Position numbers and translations under genes: made by a program. The notes beneath the pieces were generated by a model. That model had not been told where the DNA came from and made no database searches. It saw only the letters and a program-made list of their open reading frames with translations. From a bacterium (GTDB taxonomy: Bacteria; Krumholzibacteriota; Krumholzibacteriia; WVZY01), in contig JAPUJU010000245.1 of the NCBI GenBank assembly GCA_027296025.1, forward strand, positions 1 to 7,839: DNA of 7,839 nt, in the 5' to 3' direction. This document shows positions 1-6,735 of this stretch, piece by piece. Numbering within the stretch: the stretch's first letter is position 1; each line of letters begins with the position of its first letter.

Positions 1-1
1 A

Positions 2-1222
2 CCCGCGCCGGCGAACAGCGGCATCAAGTTTGTCCGGACCGACCTCGATCAGGAGATTGAAGTTGCCGCCAAGATCACCAGCGTACCCTCGGAAAGTAAC
101 CCGGCCCGCAACACGACGATCGGCGTCGGCGAGAGCGCAATCTATACCGTCGAACATGTCCTTGCAGCCTGTTACGGGCTGAACATTGACAATCTGCTCA
201 TCGAAATTTCGGCAAACGAACCGCCGATAATGACCGCGGGCAGCTGCGAGGAGTTTGTTCGTGCGTTCAACAAAGTAGGGTACGAAAACCAGGGAGCGCC
301 GCGCGACGTACTCGTTATCGACCGGGCCGTCAGCTATCGGAATGGAGATATCGAGATTACGGCTGCACCCGACGATTGTTTTCGGGTTAGTTTTACAATT
401 GAGTACCCGAACAAACACATCGGCACACAGTTCGCTACGTTCGAAATAACCCCCGAGACATTCGAAAAACAAATATCGCCGGCCCGGACGTTTGTTCTTG
501 CCGAGGATGTGGAAGGGCTCCGCGAGGAGGGGCTCATAAAGGGCGGATCGCTCGAGAACGCCCTCGTTTTCGGGGAGGACGGCCTGGTCAACGATACGGC
601 CCTCCGCTTCCCGAACGAGTGCGCGCGACATAAACTACTTGATTTAGTAGGTGATTTATCGCTTCTTGGAGAATCAATACAGGGACACGTTCACGCGATA
701 AAATCAGGACATTCATCTAACTTACAATTTGTAAAGAAGTTATCGAAATTGAGCGAAATGAAGCGCAAAACAGCCCCCCCTGCAAACGGGACGTGGGATA
801 TCAATCTCATCCAGAAGATTTTGCCCCACCGCTATCCGTTTTTGATGGTAGATCGGATCCTGGAACTCGAAGACAGAAAACGAGTTGTAGGGATCAAGAA
901 TGTTACAATCAACGAGCCGTTCTTTGACGGGCATTTCCCCGGGCATCCGATCATGCCCGCAGTGCTCATCATCGAGGCAATGGCTCAGACAGGCGGGATT
1001 TTGCTTTTGAATACGGTTGACAATCCTGACAATCACCTTGTCTACTTCAGCAGAATAGACAACGCGCGATTCAGGAAGCCGGTGTTACCCGGCGATCAGT
1101 TAAGACTCGAACTCGAACTGGTCGCCTTTAAGCTTCGAGTCTGCAAGATGCGTGGCCTTGCGTACGTTGGAAGCGACCTGGTAGCCGAGGCAGATCTGTT
1201 GGCCTCAATCGTCGACAGGTAG
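2..1222 (+). CDS. lpxC/fabZ: Bifunctional UDP-3-O-acyl-N-acetylglucosamine deacetylase / 3-hydroxyacyl-ACP dehydratase (LpxC-FabZ fusion), 5'-partial
   Basis: The reading frame is open from the first base, and 406 codons are visible. By comparison with E. coli LpxC about 30 N-terminal residues are missing. Numbered from the first visible codon, LpxC covers about residues 1-255. It carries TVEH with zinc-ligand His52, ARHKLLD with His210 and Asp214, GDL, and the SGH motif with His237. A short basic/Pro linker leads to FabZ (about 265-406), with ILPHRYPFLMVDRI, the GHFPG catalytic His311 and the IIEAMAQ Glu325. LpxC is the zinc deacetylase that commits the cell to lipid A synthesis. FabZ dehydrates 3-hydroxyacyl-ACP and so draws on the same acyl pool as LpxA. 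This fusion is known from Bacteroidetes, Chlorobi and related lineages. One oddity is that the usual IMDGSA loop reads IMTAGSC here. An ATG at 230 is in frame but internal, after zinc ligand His52, so it is not the start. Confidence 0.96.
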   Translation, partial: PAPANSGIKFVRTDLDQEIEVAAKITSVPSESNPARNTTIGVGESAIYTVEHVLAACYGLNIDNLLIEISANEPPIMTAGSCEEFVRAFNKVGYENQGAPRDVLVIDRAVSYRNGDIEITAAPDDCFRVSFTIEYPNKHIGTQFATFEITPETFEKQISPARTFVLAEDVEGLREEGLIKGGSLENALVFGEDGLVNDTALRFPNECARHKLLDLVGDLSLLGESIQGHVHAIKSGHSSNLQFVKKLSKLSEMKRKTAPPANGTWDINLIQKILPHRYPFLMVDRILELEDRKRVVGIKNVTINEPFFDGHFPGHPIMPAVLIIEAMAQTGGILLLNTVDNPDNHLVYFSRIDNARFRKPVLPGDQLRLELELVAFKLRVCKMRGLAYVGSDLVAEADLLASIVDR

Positions 1223-1267
1223 ACTCGGCAATCGAGAGCAACTCGCCCCGATGCGAGGGGAGTCATC

Positions 1268-2077
1268 ATGCAAGACAGGCTTAACTTCCGGAAAATAGTC
1301 CTCAAGGCGGAAATCCACCCGACAGCGATCGTTGCCCCTGGGGCTAAGCTCGGGTGGGGAGTGAAGATTGGTCCGTACAGCGTCATCGGCGAATCGGTGG
1401 AGCTCGGGGACGGTTGCGTCGTCGGCCCGCACGTTTTGATCGAGGGACGGACCACGATCGGCCAGAACAATGTTTTTCACCATGGCGCGAGTATCGGTGG
1501 TGTGCCGCAGGATCTGAACTACTCGGGCGGCGTGTCATTTCTCGTGATTGGTGACGACAACAGATTTCGAGAGCACTGCACCGTTCACATCGCCACGAAC
1601 GAAGGCGCAAGCACGAAGATCGGCTCGAACTGCTTCATGATGGCCTATTCGCACGTGGCCCATGACTGTCAGATCGGCGACCATGTCATTCTTTCCAACT
1701 CCGTGAACCTTGGCGGTTTCGTGTTCATGGACGACTTTTCGATCGTCGGGGGCGTGGCTCCGGTGCACCAGTACGTGAGAATCGGCAAGCATGCGTTTGT
1801 CGGCGGTGGCAGCCGGATCGAACGGGATATTCCCCCCTTTATCAAGGCGGCGGGGAGCCCGACGCGTGCGTACGGGATCAACAGCGTGGGACTCAACCGG
1901 CGTGGCTTTACGCCGGAGAGGCGCGCCATGATCAAGGATATATTCAACCTGTTGTATCGGAGCAATCTGAACGTGACGCAGGTGCTGGAGCGCCTTCGAA
2001 ACGGTAGTTTCGCGGACCCCGAGCGACAGATATTTGTCGACTTCCTCGAAGCCAGTCAACGCGGAATAACGAAGTAA
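1268..2077 (+). CDS. lpxA: Acyl-[ACP]--UDP-N-acetylglucosamine O-acyltransferase (LpxA)
   Basis: This 269-residue protein matches the family length (E. coli 262) and has a short N-terminal extension before IHPTAIV. Hexapeptide repeats of the left-handed beta-helix fill about residues 15-190 (for example APGAKLGWGVKIGPYSVIG). The catalytic AHDC motif places His132 at E. coli His125, and His129 and His167 match His122 and His160. The C-terminal helical part contains NSVGLNRRGF (205-214). Cytosolic LpxA transfers 3-hydroxyacyl from ACP to the 3-position of UDP-GlcNAc, the first step of lipid A synthesis. Gly180 aligns with E. coli Gly173, which by family knowledge permits a long acyl chain (inference). 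E. coli Lys76 and His144 are replaced by Asn84 and Phe151. The ATG at 1268 follows a purine-rich gaggggag by 5 nt and lies 45 bp after the fusion gene. Confidence 0.96.
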   Translation: MQDRLNFRKIVLKAEIHPTAIVAPGAKLGWGVKIGPYSVIGESVELGDGCVVGPHVLIEGRTTIGQNNVFHHGASIGGVPQDLNYSGGVSFLVIGDDNRFREHCTVHIATNEGASTKIGSNCFMMAYSHVAHDCQIGDHVILSNSVNLGGFVFMDDFSIVGGVAPVHQYVRIGKHAFVGGGSRIERDIPPFIKAAGSPTRAYGINSVGLNRRGFTPERRAMIKDIFNLLYRSNLNVTQVLERLRNGSFADPERQIFVDFLEASQRGITK

Positions 2078-2132
2078 ATTCCATCGCGGCCGACGGCATC
2101 CCTGCGCGATAATTCTGGCTATTCATTGACTC

Positions 2133-2137
2133 AGGAG
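2133..2137 (+). promoter_or_regulatory. Ribosome binding site that decides the oxidoreductase start
   Basis: The sequence aggag lies 6 nt before the GTG at 2144. The longer reading from TTG at 2126 would place this Shine-Dalgarno inside the coding region and has no good one of its own. The Rossmann strand (LKVGVIGTG) begins right after the GTG, as expected for this family. Confidence 0.7.
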
Positions 2138-2143
2138 ATCCAT

Positions 2144-3145
2144 GTGGGACTCAAAGTTGGTGTTATCGGAACCGGAAAGCTTGGCAAAGAGCATGTCCGC
2201 GTCCTGAAACGTATCCCGGAAGTCGAGCACGTAGCGTGCTTTGACATCAAGACGACGAGGTCTCGCTCTGTCGCGGCCGAACACGGTGCGGAGGCGTTCG
2301 ACACGGTCGAGAAGCTGATGAATGCCGTCGATGCGGTCAGCGTGGTCGTGCCGACGAACCATCACGCAGCGGTTTCGCTGGAAGCGCTCGACCGCGGCAA
2401 GAATCTTTTTCTCGAAAAACCCATAGCTGCCTCCATCGGTGAAGCCGAAAAGATTGTCAGCGCTGCGAAAAAGTTCGGTCGGATCCTGCAGATCGGTCAT
2501 ATCGAGCGGTTCAACCCCGTCGTGCGCGAGGCAGCGGAGCACGTTGACCGGCCGTCATTCATCGAGATTCACCGGCTGGCCCCGTTTAACGTCCGCGGCA
2601 TTGATGTATCGGTCATCATGGACCTCATGATTCACGACCTCGATCTTCTCTCCATGTTCACGGGCCGCGACCCGATAGAGATTCGCGCAAAAGGCGCCGC
2701 AATCCTGACCAACGGGCCGGATATTGTGAATGCACGGATCGAGTACGGAGGTGGTTGCGTAGCAAACCTCACTGCCAGCCGCGTGTCACTCGAGCCGTTG
2801 AGGAAGGTGCGAGTCTTCTCCAGCTCGGGCTATGTATCTATCGATTTGCTCAAGCGTACATTCAGGCACGTCAAGAAAAGCAAACGGTTCGACAGCCGTG
2901 TCAGGATGCTCAGAGAAGAGGCTGACCTGGATGCCTTCGAGACATCCGGCCAGATCTCTCTTGGTGATTTCATTGAAGTGTACGAGGCGGAATCGAAAGG
3001 CGAGGAGCCGTTGTTCGACGAACTTCAGGCGTTCTGCAGGACAATCACGCTGAAAAACCGTCCCATGGTAACCGGTGAAGATGGATTGCGGGCGCTCCGT
3101 CTTGCATACGAGATACAGGCACTCGTCGAGAAGTCTGAGAGCTGA
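2144..3145 (+). CDS. Gfo/Idh/MocA-family NAD(P)-dependent oxidoreductase, GnnA-like (candidate UDP-GlcNAc 3-dehydrogenase)
   Basis: This is a 333-residue protein from the GTG start. The N-terminal Rossmann fold has VGVIGTGKLG (5-14), followed by the family's EKP motif (91-93), whose Lys is the usual catalytic/cofactor residue. The Gfo/Idh catalytic segment is DLMIHDLDLL with Asp160 and His164. The segment IGHIERFNPVV (117-127) is typical of the oxidoreductases found next to lpxA. In Acidithiobacillus and Leptospira, GnnA oxidises the 3-OH of UDP-GlcNAc and GnnB transaminates it, giving UDP-GlcNAc3N and amide-linked lipid A acyl chains. The position between lpxA and lpxB supports a role in lipid A sugar modification, but no gnnB aminotransferase is present here. 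Family membership is certain; the substrate is inferred. The gene lies 66 bp after lpxA and 8 bp before lpxB. Confidence 0.88.
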   Translation: MGLKVGVIGTGKLGKEHVRVLKRIPEVEHVACFDIKTTRSRSVAAEHGAEAFDTVEKLMNAVDAVSVVVPTNHHAAVSLEALDRGKNLFLEKPIAASIGEAEKIVSAAKKFGRILQIGHIERFNPVVREAAEHVDRPSFIEIHRLAPFNVRGIDVSVIMDLMIHDLDLLSMFTGRDPIEIRAKGAAILTNGPDIVNARIEYGGGCVANLTASRVSLEPLRKVRVFSSSGYVSIDLLKRTFRHVKKSKRFDSRVRMLREEADLDAFETSGQISLGDFIEVYEAESKGEEPLFDELQAFCRTITLKNRPMVTGEDGLRALRLAYEIQALVEKSES

Positions 3146-3153
3146 CGAAAGGC

Positions 3154-4272
3154 ATGGGTAAAGGACCGACGATACTCATCACATGTGGAGAGATCAGTGG
3201 TGACCAGCACGCCGCCAAGCTGGTTACGGAACTCCTCAAAACGAACCCCGACGCGAACATCATCGCGCTGGGTGGCAGCCGGGTTGCGGCGGCCGGCGCC
3301 GACGTCCGTTTTCACATTGATGATTTCGCCATCATCGGCTTTTCCGGCGTCGTTACGAAATTTCCAAAACTTGCCCGGCTCGAGATCTCTCTAAAACGAA
3401 TTCTCGAAAACGGTGTGGACCTGTTCATTCCGGTCGACTACCCAGGCCTGAACCTCCGGCTCGCCGCTCACGCGAAGAAGGTGGGCGTGCCGGTGCTTTA
3501 TTACATCAGCCCGCAGGTGTGGGCCTGGGGCAGGCACCGGATTCGGCGCCTCGCCCGCTCGGTGGACTTCATGGCGGTCATTCTGCCGTTCGAAGAGGGG
3601 ATTTATCGCGACGAGGGAATCCCCGTCGAGTTCGTCGGGCATCCGCTCGCCGAGGAAAGCACTCTACCGGAGCCCAGAGACCAGGGCGCCCGGTCGGGGA
3701 TCGGACTTCTGCCCGGTAGCCGACCCGGCGAGGTCCGGCGCATCCTTCCGGTGCTGCTTGCGAGCGCCGAGCGCATCAAGGGGCAGCGGCCGGATGAGAC
3801 GTTTTCGATCGGCCTGAGCCCGTCGGTCCCGAGGCGAATCTACGAAAAGATCGTCCGGCGCCACGACGTCGATGCCACGCTGAATGAAAGTGCGGCGGAT
3901 GTGATGGCGAAGTCACGTCTCCTGCTGATCGCTTCGGGTACCGCCACGCTCGAGGGTGCGTTGTTCGAAACGCCGCTCATTATCGTTTATCGCGTTTCCA
4001 TGTTGAACTATTTCATCGCGAGTCGGCTCGTGAAAATCGATGACATCGGCCTCGTCAATATTATTTTGGGCGAGCGGATATGTCCCGAATTCGTTCAGGA
4101 AGAGGCGAAGCCTGAAGATATTGCGCGCCACGCGCTGTCGATTCTCAATGATAACGCTGTGCGCAGTTCAATGGTTTCCCGTTTCAGTGAGTTGCGCGGA
4201 CTTCTCACCGGGAGCGGTGCCTCTCGGCGGGTGGCGGAGATATCACGGGAGCTCATGCTGAATTCCACATGA
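3154..4272 (+). CDS. lpxB: Lipid-A-disaccharide synthase (LpxB, GT19 family)
   Basis: The 372 residues fit the family length (about 380). Landmarks in order are the N-terminal GEISGDQHAA (12-21), VDYPGLNLRLA (94-104), YYISPQVWAWGRHRIRRLA (116-134), PFEEGIY (145-151), VGHPL (161-165), LLPGSRPGEVRRILPVL (185-201), the nucleotide-sugar-binding ASGTATLEGAL (260-270), and the C-terminal YRVSMLNYF, IGLVNIILG and PEFVQE motifs. LpxB is a peripheral inner-membrane glycosyltransferase that condenses lipid X with UDP-2,3-diacyl-glucosamine to give the beta-1,6 disaccharide. The usual Glu of the GF.EV motif is Gly here (IGFSGVV, 61-67). The ATG at 3154 is supported by the protein alignment, but the Shine-Dalgarno is poor (aaagg only 1 nt away), so translation may be coupled to the oxidoreductase 8 bp upstream. 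The end overlaps the next gene by 4 bp. Confidence 0.96.
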   Translation: MGKGPTILITCGEISGDQHAAKLVTELLKTNPDANIIALGGSRVAAAGADVRFHIDDFAIIGFSGVVTKFPKLARLEISLKRILENGVDLFIPVDYPGLNLRLAAHAKKVGVPVLYYISPQVWAWGRHRIRRLARSVDFMAVILPFEEGIYRDEGIPVEFVGHPLAEESTLPEPRDQGARSGIGLLPGSRPGEVRRILPVLLASAERIKGQRPDETFSIGLSPSVPRRIYEKIVRRHDVDATLNESAADVMAKSRLLLIASGTATLEGALFETPLIIVYRVSMLNYFIASRLVKIDDIGLVNIILGERICPEFVQEEAKPEDIARHALSILNDNAVRSSMVSRFSELRGLLTGSGASRRVAEISRELMLNST

Positions 4273-4919
4273 CTGGGCGCCTCCGTATAGCCGGTCTTGC
4301 CGGTGCCTCCTTCATACGCGTACTGGGCAGAACCTGGCGGTTTCGGATTACCGACGAAAAATACATGGACGAGGCCGAGAAGCTGACGCCGGCATCGATC
4401 TACGCATTCTGGCACGGGCGCATGTTGCCGCTCGCGTATCATTACCGCGATCGCGATCGGCCCGTTCACGTGCTCGCGAGCGTCCACCGCGATGGGGAGT
4501 TGATGGGGCAGACGATTGGTTTTCTGGGGTTCGGACACGTTCGCGGGTCGAGCACTCGCAGGGGTGCCCGGGCGATTCGGGAGATGGTGGCGCTTGGCGA
4601 GGCGGGCAACGACCTCGCTCTTACCGTGGACGGACCAGTGGGTCCCAAAGGTGTCGTAAAGCCCGGCCTCGTTGAAATAGCGAAGCTGACAGGCGCCCCG
4701 ATCGTTCCCGTTGCCGCGGGATCGAGACACCACTGGACCTTTCGCTCCTGGGACGCGTTCGAGTTCCCGAAGCCGTTCACACGGGTCGGCGTCTGGTTTG
4801 CGCCGCCGATCCTGGTGTCCGCGGACGCGACGAGCGAGAGCCTCGAGGAAAAGCGCCTGGAGGTGGAGCGGAGTCTCGGCCATATCACGGAACTGAATGA
4901 CCGTGACCTGCAATCATGA
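4269..4919 (+). CDS. DUF374 lysophospholipid-acyltransferase-like protein, candidate lipid A secondary acyltransferase
   Basis: This 216-residue protein carries the DUF374 (LPLAT-related) signature: FWHGRMLPL (47-55), ASVHRDGELMG (70-80) with His73 and Asp75 as likely catalytic residues, the RGSSTRRGARAIREM block (92-106), TVDGPVGPKGVVKPG (119-133) and the PIVPVAAG strand (144-151). The N-terminal stretch is amphipathic and weakly hydrophobic rather than a clear transmembrane helix, so a peripheral inner-membrane location is likely. DUF374-type proteins have been linked to lipid A late acylation (LpxJ in epsilonproteobacteria, from memory). ATGA overlaps with lpxB upstream and lpxK downstream make a lipid A role very plausible. 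The acyl donor and position cannot be read from the sequence. No LpxL/LpxM-type gene is present in the window. Confidence 0.9.
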   Translation: MTGRLRIAGLAGASFIRVLGRTWRFRITDEKYMDEAEKLTPASIYAFWHGRMLPLAYHYRDRDRPVHVLASVHRDGELMGQTIGFLGFGHVRGSSTRRGARAIREMVALGEAGNDLALTVDGPVGPKGVVKPGLVEIAKLTGAPIVPVAAGSRHHWTFRSWDAFEFPKPFTRVGVWFAPPILVSADATSESLEEKRLEVERSLGHITELNDRDLQS

Positions 4920-6061
4920 CCACTTCCTATCGAATCCACTACCCGCGCGGCAAGGCTCTCGCGAACTTCCGGGAACGCCCGGCCGCCTCGCTACTTACGG
5001 TGCCGGGAGCCGCACTCTACGGGGCGGTTTCCGGAGCCGTTCGACGCTACCGGTTGTCCGGACGACGACGTGTCGAAGGTCCTACCATCGTTTCGGTGGG
5101 AAACATCGAGGTGGGCGGCAACGGTAAGACCCCATTCGCGCTGCGACTTATCGCGGACCTGCGTGAGCGGGGACAGCGCCCGGTTTACGTCAGCCGTGGT
5201 TTTATGAGTGCCGCCGAAAAGATGAGTGTAGTCACTGTTGTCTGGCCGTCGGATAGAACGCCGGTTGCCCATATGCCGGTGAGTGTTCGCTTCATTCGAG
5301 CAGACGAACCGGATCTGTATTATGAAGTCGGCGACGAAGGAGCCATGGTCGCGGCCGCTTCCCCTTCGACGCCGTTGTTTTTCAGCAGCGACCGCGAGCG
5401 GGCGATGGAGGTGGCACACGAGGTGTACCGACCTACCCATATTATTCTCGACGATGCGTTTCAGAGATGGAGCGCCGGACGTGATGTGGACATCGTGTTG
5501 CTGGATTCCGAGCACCCGTTTGGAAACGGGCGGCTGATTCCGGCCGGTACGCTTCGGGAACGTCCGGCGGCGCTGTCGCGGGCAACGTTTGTGGGGATAA
5601 ACGGCGTATCGGAAAGCACGGATCTGCCTGACTATGAGAAACGCGTGAGTGAGGCATGCGAGAGACGAGTACCCGTCTTTGGCGTGAGTCGAACTCTGGC
5701 CGTCATAAATCCGTCAGATGGACGTGGCATCGAGTCGGCGGGTCACGCGGCAGCGCTGTCAGCGATTGCACGCCCTGTCTCGTTCGAAGCGGCGTTGCAA
5801 CGATCCGGTATGACGCTCGCGGCTTCATTTCGCTTTCCCGACCATCACCGGTACACCGCGCGTGATCTCGATTACGTCGCGCGCGAGTTATCCACGGTTG
5901 GCGTGGATTCGGTCGTGACGACGGACAAGGACTGGGTAAAACTCCGAGGCGCCGGGGTTCCTTTCAACGTTCTTGTGGCGAGACTGGCGATGAACGTCGT
6001 CGGGTGCGACATTGGGGAGCTCACGAAAAAGCCGCAGGCAATGCCTGCGGCTCGTTCGTAG
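4916..6061 (+). CDS. lpxK: Tetraacyldisaccharide 4'-kinase (LpxK)
   Basis: The 381-residue protein is somewhat longer than E. coli LpxK (328). A hydrophobic N-terminal segment (about 24-41) probably docks on the inner membrane. The P-loop VGNIEVGGNGKTP (61-73) has Asn where Thr is usual. GDE (139-141) supplies the catalytic-site Asp. The metal-binding motif reads LDDAFQRW (178-185) instead of the common DDGFQHR. FGNGRLIPAGTLRE (202-215), FPDHHRYTARD (307-317) and TTDKDWVKL (335-343) are typical of the family. LpxK phosphorylates the 4'-OH of the lipid A disaccharide using ATP. The start overlaps the acyltransferase stop (ATGA). The last codons (KPQAMPAA) coincide with a perfect hairpin that looks like the terminator of the converging gene, so the tail beyond about residue 370 is probably not functionally constrained. 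Confidence 0.95.
   Translation: MTTSYRIHYPRGKALANFRERPAASLLTVPGAALYGAVSGAVRRYRLSGRRRVEGPTIVSVGNIEVGGNGKTPFALRLIADLRERGQRPVYVSRGFMSAAEKMSVVTVVWPSDRTPVAHMPVSVRFIRADEPDLYYEVGDEGAMVAAASPSTPLFFSSDRERAMEVAHEVYRPTHIILDDAFQRWSAGRDVDIVLLDSEHPFGNGRLIPAGTLRERPAALSRATFVGINGVSESTDLPDYEKRVSEACERRVPVFGVSRTLAVINPSDGRGIESAGHAAALSAIARPVSFEAALQRSGMTLAASFRFPDHHRYTARDLDYVARELSTVGVDSVVTTDKDWVKLRGAGVPFNVLVARLAMNVVGCDIGELTKKPQAMPAARS
6026..6052 (-). terminator. Intrinsic terminator for the converging lipoprotein gene, inside the 3' end of lpxK
   Basis: The 10-bp arms at 6030-6039 (agccgcaggc) and 6043-6052 (gcctgcggct) are perfectly complementary around a 3-nt loop. Read on the minus strand, the GC-rich stem ends in TTTTT (6030-6026), the canonical Rho-independent layout, 71 nt after the lipoprotein stop codon. 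On the plus strand the stem is followed by cgttcgt, without a T tract, so it should work poorly for lpxK. Confidence 0.8.
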
Positions 6062-6069
6062 TCGGGCAG

Positions 6070-6111
6070 ATTGAAGGCGCTGCGTGAGGAGGTCGTCGCA
6101 GCGCGTTCAAT
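6070..6111. terminator. Long imperfect hairpin in the convergent lpxK/lipoprotein junction
   Basis: Arms 6070-6084 and 6097-6111 pair at 14 of 15 positions (one G-G mismatch, 6076/6105) around a 12-nt loop. The hairpin fills most of the 61-bp gap between the two stop codons. No T tract follows on either strand, so it may be a 3'-end stabilising structure or part of a two-hairpin terminator rather than a terminator on its own. Confidence 0.4.
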
Positions 6112-6122
6112 CGGAGACGTAT

Positions 6123-6668
6123 TTACCCGCCAAAATTAGCTGCGGCCACTGAGATGGAGGCCTGAAACGACGTCTCGTGCGAGATTCCAACCTCTGAACC
6201 AAAAAATGTGACGGTGGCGATCATCTCGATGCCCCCCGGCATTGTCGCCAGCGCCAACAGGGGCGGAATCTCTTTGTGGCCCGCCGGGACGAGTTTGATC
6301 GTGGCCACTGCGAACTCCGTGGACGCAACGTTCACACTCATTGCCGCGTTAAAGGACGGCGGTACGGATGGGTTTCCGTCGAGTCGCGTGAAATCCACCT
6401 GGTAGCGCGTCACTATGTAGTCGTTGAACGGCAAGTTCGGGCCCGTCACGACCAGCTGACTGTAAGGGCGATTATAGAAAACGACGGTGACCTGATCCTC
6501 GACGACGGTCATAGTGTCCGTAATAACATCGCTGTTGAGTGGAGCGTTGTCGTTAATGGACGTTACGGTGACCACCGATCGGGAGTCCTTCGCCTCGTCA
6601 ACGCAACTGACTGCAAAAGCGCCCACGAAGGCGACAATCATCAGTAGTAGCAAAAATCTCCGGTTCAT
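6123..6668 (-). CDS. Small predicted lipoprotein of unknown function
   Basis: From the ATG at 6668 the protein has 181 residues. A lipoprotein signal peptide is clear: MNRR, a hydrophobic run LLLLMIVAFVGAFA (6-19), and an AVSC lipobox with Cys22, the protein's only cysteine, followed by an acidic VDEAKD. The mature part is rich in Val, Thr, Ser and Asn and looks beta-stranded (for example VTVVFYNRPYSQLVVTG, 60-76, and the C-terminal SFQASISVAAANFGG). This suggests a compact beta-sandwich exposed in the periplasm or on the cell surface. I do not recognise the family. A longer frame from 6740 would put 24 unlikely residues before the signal peptide and begin upstream of the predicted transcription start. 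The gene converges on lpxK, has its own promoter candidate and terminator, and so appears to be a monocistronic unit unrelated to the lpx operon. Confidence 0.85.
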   Translation of the reverse strand: MNRRFLLLLMIVAFVGAFAVSCVDEAKDSRSVVTVTSINDNAPLNSDVITDTMTVVEDQVTVVFYNRPYSQLVVTGPNLPFNDYIVTRYQVDFTRLDGNPSVPPSFNAAMSVNVASTEFAVATIKLVPAGHKEIPPLLALATMPGGIEMIATVTFFGSEVGISHETSFQASISVAAANFGG

Positions 6669-6676
6669 CGAACCAA

Positions 6677-6682
6677 CCTCCT
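6677..6682 (-). promoter_or_regulatory. Strong ribosome binding site of the lipoprotein gene
   Basis: On the minus strand AGGAGG lies 8 nt upstream of the ATG at 6668, a consensus Shine-Dalgarno. It fixes the start at the signal peptide rather than at the in-frame ATG at 6740. Confidence 0.85.
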
Positions 6683-6735
6683 CAATAAGACCTGTAGATG
6701 ATTCGTCTTGATGACCAAATTCTGTCCGGTCTCTA

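Noticed and set aside
1535..2059. Antisense frame of 174 codons opposite lpxA
   Set aside because: It overlaps a certain LpxA gene, shows no family motif, and is rich in His/Arg/Val as expected for a shadow frame.
4095..4913. Long antisense open frame (272 codons) opposite lpxB and the DUF374 gene
   Set aside because: It lies wholly opposite two well-recognised genes, has no protein motifs and a skewed Arg/Pro/His composition, and is typical of antisense frames in GC-rich DNA.
4991..5515. Antisense frame of 174 codons opposite lpxK
   Set aside because: It is a shadow of lpxK with no recognisable domain or ribosome binding site.
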